In this document: positions 8,483 to 16,017 of the stretch, piece after piece
Numbering within the stretch: the stretch's first letter is position 1
Layout of the letters: each line of letters opens with the position of its first letter
Assembly (NCBI GenBank): GCA_014730295.1
Contig: WJIN01000119.1
Span: forward strand, 1-35,765
Source: Promethearchaeota archaeon
Lineage (GTDB): Archaea > Asgardarchaeota > Lokiarchaeia > Sigynarchaeales > SOKP01
DNA length: 35,765 nucleotides
Reading direction: 5' to 3'
Notes under the pieces: model-generated
Databases searched by the model: none
Told to the model about the DNA's origin: nothing
What the model saw: the letters and a program-made list of their open reading frames with translations, nothing else
Program-made: the position numbers and the translations under genes

Positions 8483-8862
8483 TCATACACCCCATTATTT
8501 TTAATTCTTCTGTCCGACAGAAATCTGGAAAAACTGAACTGGGATATACAATTTCGCGTAGTATAGAATCGCTAGAAGAAGTGGATATTTTAGTCATGAC
8601 TGGGTCAACTGTGATAGAACATTCGCTCGAAGGACCTTTAAATGCCGCTAAGAATGCTCATTTTAAGATAGTTGTCGGTCCTACTGCATCATGGATCCCA
8701 GATAAAGCATTTGAATTAGGCTTAAATGCGGTCTGTGGGATGAAGTTTAAAGAACCAGAAAAAGCTTTTAGAACCATAATGCAAGGCGGAGGGACAATGT
8801 TCTTTGCTAAATATGCAGAAAAATATATTTTTGCTAGGGAGCCGATTCCAAACATTAATTAA
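8479..8862 (+). CDS. Stand-alone DUF364 C-terminal domain (Rossmann-like half)
   Basis: This 127-residue protein corresponds only to the C-terminal half of DUF364 proteins: VDILVMTGSTVIEHSLEGPLNAAKNA, then IVVGPTASWIPDKAFELGLNAVCG. It aligns by eye with DQIDILIATGSSLVYHSTEELIYNAKNAK and IIGPTVTLPPEPFWDRGVNYIGG in the full-length protein at 10216-11058. The N-terminal DUF4213 half is absent. The start overlaps the ecfT stop by four bases, so it is translationally coupled and looks like a deliberate single-domain gene rather than decay. PF04016 is annotated as possibly involved in heavy-metal chelation on structural grounds. Its coupling to an ECF importer suggests handling of the imported ligand. 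The residues after about 30 are well conserved; the first 25 are not. Confidence 0.75.
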   Translation: MIIHPIIFNSSVRQKSGKTELGYTISRSIESLEEVDILVMTGSTVIEHSLEGPLNAAKNAHFKIVVGPTASWIPDKAFELGLNAVCGMKFKEPEKAFRTIMQGGGTMFFAKYAEKYIFAREPIPNIN

Positions 8863-8886
8863 AAATAATAGATAACCCAAATAAAC

Positions 8887-10197
8887 ATGAATCCTATTCT
8901 AACTTCTTATTCAGCAGAGAAAAAAACCCAAATCAGAGAATTTTATTCTCTTAGTATTTCTTCTTTATTACATTTTTCAATATTAGGATTATTAAGCCCA
9001 TATATAGCAATCTATTTCAAAAGAGGTGGTCTACCATTTGGGATTTTGTTTTTAATCTTTTTAGCAAATAACCTCGGAAACATTGCTCAACCGGTGTGGG
9101 GCGGATTATCGGATAGATTTGATAGACGTAAAATATTTATTGTGTTAGCTTCTATAATGTGGTTAGTTTTTGGAATTATTATTTATATTACTCCAGAATT
9201 TATAATCTTTGTAATCTTTTTCGGATTAGCCTCATTTTTCGGAAGTTCAGTTCAACCAATCGCAAGATCTTTAATAGCATTTATCTCTCTTGAGGGAGAA
9301 GAAACAGAGTATCAATCAAAATTTGGAGTGTTACTTACAACATCTTTTACGATCTCTGCTTGGTTAGGAGGTATGATTGCTGATTTTTATGATTTCAATA
9401 CATTATTTTTTATCGTAATGATTTTAGCGTTTCTTTCTTTAATAATATCCACCTTTACCGTGCCCGAATATCGGATGTCTGAAAATGCAAATAAAATTAA
9501 AGATATTAATAAGAAGGATAATAAGTATGTTAATTTTAATCAAAAATTAAAAAACTTGTTTAAAAATAACCTTTTTGTCATTATTGTTGTATTTTCTTTT
9601 CTTGGGGGATTTTGTTTCTATTTCTTTTTTAGCTTTATGTCTGTATTCTTTAGTGAGAGAGGGCTTAATCTTTCTCTCTATTCATGGTCTTTTATTCTTT
9701 CATTCAGTTTGTTTATGTTGATTAATTATATAGGAGAAGCATATGTGAAAAGAAAGATTAAAATCAAGAAAGATATAGTGAATTTAACAGAAGAGGAAAA
9801 TGCAGAAATAGCGAGACAGAAAAATCAAATCTCGATAAAATTAAAGATGGTTTTTATTTTTTGGTCGATTCTTGGATTTTTAACTTTATGTATTCTAATA
9901 ACACTTATCTCAGATATGTCCTTTATTATATTAATTTTATACAGTTTCCCGATTGTTCCGTTTTTTTTCACCTCAATGCTTGCTTTAACGTCGAGCGTAG
10001 TAGATCTGGAACATAAAGCTTTAGCTATAGGAGTACAAGGTGTTTTTGTTTTTGGAGGTCGTTCTTTAACAGTTTATGTTGGTTCAATTTTCTTAGATAT
10101 AGGCGGTTTTCCAATAGCCGCTTTAGTGAATATCTTCTTAATGATTATCTTATTACTGATGGCAATTTATACATTTAAAAAATTAGAGATGATATGA
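8887..10197 (+). CDS. Major facilitator superfamily transporter
   Basis: The 436-residue protein has twelve hydrophobic segments arranged as two groups of six, separated by a charged cytoplasmic loop (about 195-230). The motif GGLSDRFDRRKIF after helix 2 is the MFS motif A (G-x-x-x-D-R-x-x-R-R). An unusual feature is a long basic and acidic loop of about 45 residues around 280-325 within the second half. The cluster position, 24 bases after the DUF364 half-domain and 18 bases before the full DUF4213-DUF364 gene, suggests export or import of the same small molecule or metal complex. Substrate cannot be read from sequence. Confidence 0.85.
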   Translation: MNPILTSYSAEKKTQIREFYSLSISSLLHFSILGLLSPYIAIYFKRGGLPFGILFLIFLANNLGNIAQPVWGGLSDRFDRRKIFIVLASIMWLVFGIIIYITPEFIIFVIFFGLASFFGSSVQPIARSLIAFISLEGEETEYQSKFGVLLTTSFTISAWLGGMIADFYDFNTLFFIVMILAFLSLIISTFTVPEYRMSENANKIKDINKKDNKYVNFNQKLKNLFKNNLFVIIVVFSFLGGFCFYFFFSFMSVFFSERGLNLSLYSWSFILSFSLFMLINYIGEAYVKRKIKIKKDIVNLTEEENAEIARQKNQISIKLKMVFIFWSILGFLTLCILITLISDMSFIILILYSFPIVPFFFTSMLALTSSVVDLEHKALAIGVQGVFVFGGRSLTVYVGSIFLDIGGFPIAALVNIFLMIILLLMAIYTFKKLEMI

Positions 10198-10215
10198 ATA
10201 AAAAGAGTTGATTAA

Positions 10216-11058
10216 ATGGTAAGCGAGATATTAGATGAATCTTATGAGATACTTAAAAACCATTTTGGCAATAATCCTCCTGAAATAAAAAGTATAATCA
10301 GAGGAGATAAATTTGTAGCAGTACAGTTGAGTGATATGAGCATTGGACTCTCTTTTATAGAACATGAATGGCCGCAGCATTTTCCACTATATTACCAAAA
10401 TAAAACTATTGATGAATCAATTCAGACTTACGTTTTGGGTAAAATGGCTTGCATCGGAGAGGGTATGGAAGTGAGTTATGGAATTGCGACATTAAATGCT
10501 CTAACCTCAAGCATTTTTCTGAATACAGATAAATATGACTATCTTGAAGATATACTTTTACTAGAGTTGTGGAGGGTTCACCTGACTGAAGGAACTTCAG
10601 TGGGAATGGTCGGTAATATGTATCCTTTGGTTGAAATTTTGCTTGAGATGAATTGTAAGGTGATTATTCTTGATAAACATGCTCAAGATCCTAACAAAGA
10701 GCCTTTACCTAAAGAGGTCAAATTAATCGAAAATTCAGAAGACTTAGATCAAATAGATATTTTGATAGCTACCGGAAGTTCGCTGGTGTATCATAGTACG
10801 GAAGAGTTAATTTATAATGCAAAAAATGCAAAACTAAAAGCTATCATTGGGCCAACAGTCACCTTACCTCCAGAACCATTCTGGGATCGTGGTGTTAATT
10901 ACATAGGTGGCTCAATTGTGACTACCAAATATCTTCAAACCGTTGTTGCCGAAGAATTACGAGATCCGAAGAGATATAAACACCAGAAAGAAATAAAAGG
11001 TGCATTAAAATTCAATAAAAATACTGGATTGAAGAAAATTGGTTTATTTAAAAATTAA
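10216..11058 (+). CDS. DUF4213 and DUF364 domain protein (putative metal-chelate handling)
   Basis: The 280-residue protein has an N-terminal enolase-N-like DUF4213 half (about 1-110, with VAVQLSDMSIGLSFI and GMEVSYGIATLNAL) and a C-terminal Rossmann-like DUF364 half (about 120-250, with GTSVGMVGNMYPLVEILLEM, VIILDK, IDILIATGSSLVYHST and IIGPTVTLPPEPFWDRGVNYIGG). Family members have been proposed, from a crystal structure, to bind heavy metals or a related ligand between the halves. Here it closes the ECF/MFS cluster just before the tungstate transporter. The C-terminal tail is lysine-rich. Family assignment is firm; biochemical role is not known. Confidence 0.88.
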   Translation: MVSEILDESYEILKNHFGNNPPEIKSIIRGDKFVAVQLSDMSIGLSFIEHEWPQHFPLYYQNKTIDESIQTYVLGKMACIGEGMEVSYGIATLNALTSSIFLNTDKYDYLEDILLLELWRVHLTEGTSVGMVGNMYPLVEILLEMNCKVIILDKHAQDPNKEPLPKEVKLIENSEDLDQIDILIATGSSLVYHSTEELIYNAKNAKLKAIIGPTVTLPPEPFWDRGVNYIGGSIVTTKYLQTVVAEELRDPKRYKHQKEIKGALKFNKNTGLKKIGLFKN

Positions 11059-11153
11059 ACCATATTACTCTGAATCTTTTCTATTAAAAAATCAAAATTT
11101 AGTACTTTAAATTTTTCTTAAAATACTTCTATATGGATTTTATTTTCTATAAG

Positions 11154-11177
11154 CGTTATGCTTATAAATGCATATCG
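11154..11177 (+). promoter_or_regulatory. Putative ModE-like (Mo/W box) operator, site 2, upstream of tupA
   Basis: The site reads CGTTATG-N10-CATATCG. With flanks (11151-11180) it is a 30-bp palindrome in which 22 of 30 positions match their complement. The centre contains TTATAAAT (11162-11169), a good archaeal TATA box, so a bound protein would block TBP: the expected layout for repression. The ATG of tupA is 46 bases downstream. Arm sequence and 24-bp length are the same as I recall for the bacterial ModE box. Confidence 0.75.
11162..11169 (+). promoter_or_regulatory. TATA box of tupA
   Basis: TTATAAAT lies about 55 bases before the tupA ATG, which would place transcription start near 11195 and leave a leader of about 30 bases. 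It is embedded in the operator dyad. Confidence 0.55.
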
Positions 11178-11223
11178 ATTAAAAGACATACATTTTTCAC
11201 AAAACTACATTTAGTTGAGAAAT

Positions 11224-12252
11224 ATGAAAATAATACCTAATCAAAACATAAAAATGGTAAGTAGAGACAGTGCGAAGGGATTTATCCTTGATCATAAAAA
11301 AGCTTTGGCGGTTATTGCAATTTTAGCGGTCGCGGGAGTTACAACGGGATTTATAGTTTTTGAATTTACTCGTTCCGAACAAAGGATGATACTCGCAACC
11401 ACAACATCAACCTATGATTCTGGATTGCTTGATGTGCTCCTCCCCGAATTTACAAAAGATACGGGTATTCAAGTAGATGTCGTATCAGTAGGAACTGGAC
11501 AAGCTCTCCAGAATGGACGTGATGGAAATTGCGATATGATCCTCGTCCATGCCCGTTCTCGTGAAGACGAATTTGTTGCAGAAAAATACGGAATCCATAG
11601 AACATGTGTAATGTATAATGATTTTATTCTTGTTGGACCAAAAGATAATGATCCCGCGGGTATTTTGGATCCCAGTATTAATATAACCCAAGCATTCAAG
11701 AGGATATTTGCTGGTGGAGAAGAGGGAAATACAACATTTCACTCACGTGGAGATGATTCAGGAACTCATACAAAAGAAAAAGCTTTATGGGCAGCAGCAG
11801 GATATGATTATACAAGTCAAATTAATATTCCGGAAAATACTTGGTATGAGGCACATGGAGCAGGAATGGGAGATACACTTGTTTTTACAGATCAGGATGT
11901 TGATGGATATACGTTAGCAGATAGGGGAACGTGGCTTTCTGCAAAAGCGAATCTCGAGAATTTAAAATTAGTATACAATAGTACAGAAGTAGAGTTGTTG
12001 AATCCTTACGGAGCGATTCCTATAGATCCTTGGACTCATTCACATGTAAAATATAATTTTGCCCTTAAATTAACCGCATTCTTTGTATCAGAGAAAGGAC
12101 AAAATATGATTGGAAATTACACCGTAAGTGGAGAAGTTCTTTTTACTCCTTGTTTTGGGATTTGTAATCATACACATGGATGTTCTACAACTCAGCAAGA
12201 AATCGACTTCTGGACGCGTTATAACGGAGGATTCACTCAACCTGCCCCTTAA
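11224..12252 (+). CDS. tupA: Tungstate ABC transporter substrate-binding protein
   Basis: The binding protein of a tungstate-type importer. After an N-terminal membrane anchor (about residues 26-48, no lipobox cysteine) the mature part starts MILATTTSTYDSGLLDVLLP, the TupA signature (TTTS-x-x-DSGLLD), whose TTTS residues contact the oxyanion. GTGQAL, ILVHARSREDEFV, MYNDFILVGP and SRGDDSGTHTKE follow, all characteristic of TupA rather than ModA. The ATG at 11224 is chosen over a TTG at 11215. The gene is preceded by the dyad at 11154-11177 and followed by permease and ATPase genes. TupA is typically tungstate-selective, but molybdate binding cannot be ruled out. The C-terminus has a CFGICNHTHGC segment with three nearby Cys and two His, not part of the usual family core. 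Confidence 0.93.
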   Translation: MKIIPNQNIKMVSRDSAKGFILDHKKALAVIAILAVAGVTTGFIVFEFTRSEQRMILATTTSTYDSGLLDVLLPEFTKDTGIQVDVVSVGTGQALQNGRDGNCDMILVHARSREDEFVAEKYGIHRTCVMYNDFILVGPKDNDPAGILDPSINITQAFKRIFAGGEEGNTTFHSRGDDSGTHTKEKALWAAAGYDYTSQINIPENTWYEAHGAGMGDTLVFTDQDVDGYTLADRGTWLSAKANLENLKLVYNSTEVELLNPYGAIPIDPWTHSHVKYNFALKLTAFFVSEKGQNMIGNYTVSGEVLFTPCFGICNHTHGCSTTQQEIDFWTRYNGGFTQPAP

Positions 12253-12275
12253 ATACCTTTTTAAAAATAAAAAAC

Positions 12276-12299
12276 AATTGATTTAAAACAATTTTTTTT
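12276..12299 (+). terminator. Weak hairpin and T-tract between tupA and tupB
   Basis: AATTG and CAATT flank an 8-base loop and are followed by a run of eight T (12292-12299), with a further T-rich run to about 12310. T-tracts alone terminate archaeal RNA polymerase. Position inside the transport operon suggests partial termination that yields more binding protein than permease. The stem is short. Confidence 0.4.
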
Positions 12300-12351
12300 A
12301 TATTAATTTTTTTGTATTCTATAGCAAATGAATTTGAATAAATGAACCAAA

Positions 12352-13047
12352 ATGGGAAATGACTTAATTGAAGGAATTGTACAGGCGTTTATTTTATTAT
12401 TTACATTTGATAGTCAAGTATGGGGGATAATGTGGCTTTCTATCAGAGTGTCTTTAACCTCTATATTTTTTGCATCCTTGATTGGAATTCCGATTGGATC
12501 CTTCATCGGTCTCAGGAAATTCAGAGGTAAATCCTTCTTAACTAATATCATCAATACATTTATGGGTTTTCCTCCGGTTGTAATGGGTCTAATAGTATTT
12601 TTTCTTCTTTCACGAAGTGGTCCACTTGGTGATCTTGGTCTGTTGTACTCGCCCACCGCGATGATTGTGGCTCAATTCTTCTTAGCAACTCCGATTGTCA
12701 CTGGGACAACAAAAGCAGCTATAGAAAGTGTGGATCCAAACCTTAAACAGACTGTTATTTCCTTGGGTGCCACAGAAACTCAGCTGTGGTGGCAATTGAT
12801 TAAAGAATCGAGAAGGTCAATAATTGCGGGGATATTAGTTGGTTTCGGCCAGATAATTTCGGAAGTTGGCGCTGTTTTGCTTGTTGGAGGGAATATCGAG
12901 GGATATACGAGAACATTTACAACGGCAATAGTGTTAAATACCAGAATGGGTCAATTTGGAATGGCGATCGCTTTAGGTTTGATTTTAATACTGATTACAT
13001 TCATATTGAATTATGTATTAACCTATTTACAAACAAGAGAGGATTAG
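12352..13047 (+). CDS. tupB: Tungstate ABC transporter permease
   Basis: The 231-residue protein has five to six membrane helices. The cytoplasmic coupling (EAA) loop is seen as ISLGATETQLWWQLIKESRRSIIAG followed by GFGQIISEVGAVLLVGGNI, the TupB/ModB-like arrangement. GFPPVVMGLIVFFLLSRSGPLG and FFLATPIVTGTTKAAIESVDP are also typical of TupB. It forms the channel for the oxyanion delivered by TupA and is energised by the ATPase whose TTG start follows its stop by one base. About 100 AT-rich bases separate it from tupA, and a secondary promoter there is possible. Confidence 0.93.
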   Translation: MGNDLIEGIVQAFILLFTFDSQVWGIMWLSIRVSLTSIFFASLIGIPIGSFIGLRKFRGKSFLTNIINTFMGFPPVVMGLIVFFLLSRSGPLGDLGLLYSPTAMIVAQFFLATPIVTGTTKAAIESVDPNLKQTVISLGATETQLWWQLIKESRRSIIAGILVGFGQIISEVGAVLLVGGNIEGYTRTFTTAIVLNTRMGQFGMAIALGLILILITFILNYVLTYLQTRED

Positions 13048-13048
13048 A

Positions 13049-14140
13049 TTGAGTATTATTCAAGCAAATAAATTATATAAGAGCTTTAATACAAATAGTG
13101 AATCTTCTCATACAGTTCTCTCTGATATTAATTTTACAGTGGAAAAAGGGGAATGTTTTACGGTGATTGGACCAAATGGTAGTGGGAAGAGTACGCTATT
13201 GAGTATTATGGGGTTATTAATTCCTCCCACCAAAGGTCAAGTGATTTACAAAGGTAAAGATATCACTGAGCTCAGTAAATCTGAGAAGGTGAAAATGCGT
13301 AGGAACTTTTCATTTGTTCGGCAAAAACCTGTCGTGTTAGATACATCAGTTTATAATAATATTGCTTACGGCTTAAAAGTAAGGGATTTTGAAAGACGTG
13401 AGATTGAAGAACGGGTGAGTGCGATAATTAAAAAGGTCGGTCTAAAGGGATTCGAAAATCAAAATGCTCGTTCCTTATCTGGCGGAGAAATGCAACGAGT
13501 CGCAATCGCTATGAATTTTGTATTAGATCCCGAAATATACTTTTTAGACGAGATGTCTGCTAATTTGGATCCGAAGAATGTAGCATTATTAGAAGAATTC
13601 ATTAACGAGATAAAAGGCAAGAAAAATAAGACAATAATAATGTCAACTCATGATAGAATGGAAGCGATAAAGTTTTCAGACAGGATTGCGGTCTTAAGTG
13701 ATGGAAAAATATCTCAAATTGGAAATGTGAATGATATATTCACCTCTCCTAAGGATGAATATGCTGCGGTTTTTGTAGGATATGAAAATATCTTTTCTGG
13801 TATAGCGAGATATAATAAAAAGTTAGAGTTGACAGAAATTAAAATAGATAATCTAGCATTAAATGCTGCGGATCGCGCAAACGGTAAAGTAAAAGCATTG
13901 ATAAAACCAGAAAGTATTGGATTATCTAGAAAAAAGGCCAGAGATACCAGCTATCAAAATTCAATACCCGCCGAGATTATAGAAGTGCGCGAGCTTGGAA
14001 ACACTTATCATATATTCGCAAAGTCTGGCTCCAGTGAATTTTTAACATCAATTACTAAACTATCCTTTAAAGATTTACAAATAGAATTGGGATCTAAAAT
14101 CTTTCTTAATTTCAAAGCAACTGATATAAAAATATTGTAA
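13049..14140 (+). CDS. tupC: Tungstate ABC transporter ATP-binding protein with TOBE-like domain
   Basis: This ABC ATPase has Walker A GPNGSGKST (41-49), signature LSGGEMQR (143-150), Walker B IYFLDEM (163-169) and an STHD switch. The usual LDEPTANLD is LDEMSANLD here. Residues from about 290 form a C-terminal TOBE-like beta domain (KALIKPESIGLSRKKA, PAEIIEVRELGNTYHIFA), which in ModC binds oxyanion and trans-inhibits transport. The start is TTG, one base after the tupB stop, with a strong AAGAGAGGA site at 13035-13043. It ends the transport unit; about 205 bases separate it from moaC. Confidence 0.92.
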   Translation: MSIIQANKLYKSFNTNSESSHTVLSDINFTVEKGECFTVIGPNGSGKSTLLSIMGLLIPPTKGQVIYKGKDITELSKSEKVKMRRNFSFVRQKPVVLDTSVYNNIAYGLKVRDFERREIEERVSAIIKKVGLKGFENQNARSLSGGEMQRVAIAMNFVLDPEIYFLDEMSANLDPKNVALLEEFINEIKGKKNKTIIMSTHDRMEAIKFSDRIAVLSDGKISQIGNVNDIFTSPKDEYAAVFVGYENIFSGIARYNKKLELTEIKIDNLALNAADRANGKVKALIKPESIGLSRKKARDTSYQNSIPAEIIEVRELGNTYHIFAKSGSSEFLTSITKLSFKDLQIELGSKIFLNFKATDIKIL

Positions 14141-14299
14141 AATGAGAATAGGAATATCTACTTCTTATCTTGAAAAAAGATACCACTAATAAATTTTTAA
14201 AATCTAACTACCAACTAATTTGGAAAATCATTCCCCCCAATAATATTATTATGAATAAAGGCAAATTATTTAAGATAAATTTTAATTTTTTACTTAGGA

Positions 14300-14323
14300 C
14301 GATATGTTTGTAATAGTATATCG
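14300..14323 (+). promoter_or_regulatory. Putative ModE-like (Mo/W box) operator, site 3, upstream of moaC
   Basis: The site reads CGATATG-N10-TATATCG and extends to perfect 7-base arms ACGATAT and ATATCGT (14299-14305 and 14318-14324) around a 12-base centre. Over the 27 bases from 14299 to 14325 it equals the tupA site at 19 positions without gaps. It ends 22 bases before the moaC ATG, so it should cover the promoter of a nearly leaderless transcript. Confidence 0.75.
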
Positions 14324-14345
14324 TTCAAAAATTCCTAAATAATTT

Positions 14346-14783
14346 ATGATAGATATTTCCAAGAAGGATGTTGTGATTCGAGAGGCCCGCGCCTCTGGTA
14401 AGATTATACTAAAAGAGAATACCATAGATAGAATCAAAAATAATAACGTTCAGAAGGGGGATGTTATAACCATCGCGCGTATCGCGGGAACTAATGCGGT
14501 TAAAAAGGTACCCGACTTAATTCCGCTATGTCATCCCATTCCAATAACGGGTACCTCCATAGAATTCGAATTTATAGGCAATAGAACAATAAAAGTAACA
14601 TGTATAGTCAAAGGTATTTGGAAAACCGGAGTAGAAATGGAAGCGTTAACGGGATTAAATGTAGCCCTATTGAATATTTGGGATTTGGTAAAAATGTATG
14701 AAAAAGATGGGAATGGTCAATATCCTTCCGCAAAAATCACCGATATTATAGTAGAACAGAAAATCAAAAAACCTACTCAATAA
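14346..14783 (+). CDS. moaC: Cyclic pyranopterin monophosphate synthase
   Basis: MoaC converts the MoaA product 3',8-cyclo-GTP to cyclic pyranopterin monophosphate. The 145-residue chain has VIREARASGKIILK at the N-terminus, the active-site LIPLCHPIPITG, KTGVEMEALTGLNVALLNI, and WDLVKMYEKD, matching the catalytic His, Glu, Asp and Lys positions of the family (D-x-x-K in WDLVK). The ATG is 22 bases after the dyad at 14300-14323, with no ribosome site, suggesting a nearly leaderless mRNA. The moaA gene follows after four bases. The order moaC-moaA-moaD-moaE is a standard cofactor operon. Confidence 0.96.
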   Translation: MIDISKKDVVIREARASGKIILKENTIDRIKNNNVQKGDVITIARIAGTNAVKKVPDLIPLCHPIPITGTSIEFEFIGNRTIKVTCIVKGIWKTGVEMEALTGLNVALLNIWDLVKMYEKDGNGQYPSAKITDIIVEQKIKKPTQ

Positions 14784-14787
14784 CATA

Positions 14788-15708
14788 ATGAAAGATAAAT
14801 GTGATAGAGAAATAAAACATATCCGGCTCTCTGTAACCGAGAACTGTGGTTATAATTGCATATATTGCGATAAGGAGGGTTTCATTCCGAGAGATAATGA
14901 ACTCAGTGTCAATGAGATAATTAAATTAACCCAATTGCTTGCTGAAGTATTAGAAGTATCTCGAATAAAACTTACGGGGGGCGAACCACTCTGTCGCAAA
15001 GAAATTGTAGAAATAGTCAAAGGGATCAAAGATTTGGGTTTATATGATGACATATCTATGACTACAAACGGCTATTTTTTATTTGAAAAAGCAGAAGCTC
15101 TTCATGAGGCGGGATTAGATAGAATCAATGTTTCCTTACCGTCTCTGAATCCAGAGACCTATAAAAAAATTACGGGTTCAGATGGGCTAAATAGAGTTAT
15201 ACAAGGCATTAAGAAGGCGACCCAAGTCGGATTAATTCCGATTAAAATAAATTATGTCGTGCTCAGAGGATTAAACGAAAGTGAATTAGAGGATATGATT
15301 AAATTTTCGGCGAAACATAATGTAGTTTTACAATTAATCGAACTTCATGCACGATCCGATGCTGTAGGAAAGCAAAAAGAATTCTATGAGCGATACCATA
15401 TCGATTTAGAGGAGACTATATATGATCTTGAAGATCGGGCCTTTGATGTAAAGGTTCGAGGGATGATGCAAAACCGTAAGGTTATATTTTTACCAAATGG
15501 CGCGATAATTGAGGCAATTCATCCGGGTCACGATTTTTGTATGGGATGTACCAAACTTCGGGTTGGTTGCGATGGAAATGTGTTTGGTTGTTTATATCGA
15601 GCCGATTCCGGTAGAAATGTGAAAGACGACTTGCAAGGGGAATGTTCCGTAGCCCAATTCAAAAATGCTATAAAACATGTTGTACATTCTCGAGAACCTT
15701 ATTATTAA
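14788..15708 (+). CDS. moaA: GTP 3',8-cyclase (radical SAM)
   Basis: MoaA starts molybdopterin synthesis from GTP using two 4Fe-4S clusters. The N-terminal cluster motif is C20-x3-C24-x2-C27 (NCGYNCIYC), followed by KLTGGEPLC (GGEP binds SAM). The second cluster motif is FCMGC-x13-C (spacing C-x2-C-x13-C), exactly as in MoaA. GRNVKDDL is also present. The protein ends SREPYY and lacks the C-terminal Gly-Gly tail needed for catalysis in studied bacterial MoaA, which is odd. Cluster motifs and operon position make the assignment firm. At 306 residues it is slightly short. Confidence 0.95.
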   Translation: MKDKCDREIKHIRLSVTENCGYNCIYCDKEGFIPRDNELSVNEIIKLTQLLAEVLEVSRIKLTGGEPLCRKEIVEIVKGIKDLGLYDDISMTTNGYFLFEKAEALHEAGLDRINVSLPSLNPETYKKITGSDGLNRVIQGIKKATQVGLIPIKINYVVLRGLNESELEDMIKFSAKHNVVLQLIELHARSDAVGKQKEFYERYHIDLEETIYDLEDRAFDVKVRGMMQNRKVIFLPNGAIIEAIHPGHDFCMGCTKLRVGCDGNVFGCLYRADSGRNVKDDLQGECSVAQFKNAIKHVVHSREPYY

Positions 15709-15726
15709 AATAGAGGTGTTGTAAAC

Positions 15727-16008
15727 TTGGTTGAGGTGTTGTATTTTGCTGATTTTAAAAGCATTACGAATAAAGAGAAAGAACATTTCAATTTACATAA
15801 TAAAAAATCGCTAATGGACCTAATAAGGCAACTTACTGCAAAATATCCTAAACTTGGACAGGTTCTATTGGAACCAAATCATCAAGAAATCAAAAAATCA
15901 ATCTCGATTGCGATCAACCATTCTATTATAGATCGCCATGAAATGGATACATATAAACTTGAAAATGAAGATAAAGTTTCATTTTTATTACCAGTCTCCG
16001 GAGGATGA
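15727..16008 (+). CDS. moaD: Molybdopterin synthase small (sulfur carrier) subunit
   Basis: This 93-residue ubiquitin-like protein ends FLLPVSGG, the Gly-Gly tail that is thiocarboxylated and donates sulfur to cyclic pyranopterin monophosphate within MoaE. The N-terminal strand VEVLYFADFKSIT and the EDKVSFLLPVSGG ending are typical. Translation starts at a TTG, with GAGGTG (15713-15718) eight bases ahead as ribosome site. It lies between moaA and moaE. The activating MoeB-type enzyme is not in the window. Confidence 0.92.
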   Translation: MVEVLYFADFKSITNKEKEHFNLHNKKSLMDLIRQLTAKYPKLGQVLLEPNHQEIKKSISIAINHSIIDRHEMDTYKLENEDKVSFLLPVSGG

Positions 16009-16017
16009 ATAAGAAAT

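Noticed and set aside
11224..12252. ModA molybdate-binding protein instead of TupA.
   Set aside because: TTTSTYDSGLLD, GTGQAL and MYNDFILVGP are the TupA pattern, so tungstate is the better call.
14166..14182. TATCTT/AAGATA hairpin after tupC as an intrinsic terminator.
   Set aside because: A short stem without a following T-run; it may be chance in AT-rich DNA.
15592..15786. 64-codon leftward frame across the moaA/moaD junction.
   Set aside because: It is antisense to two genes with clear motifs.
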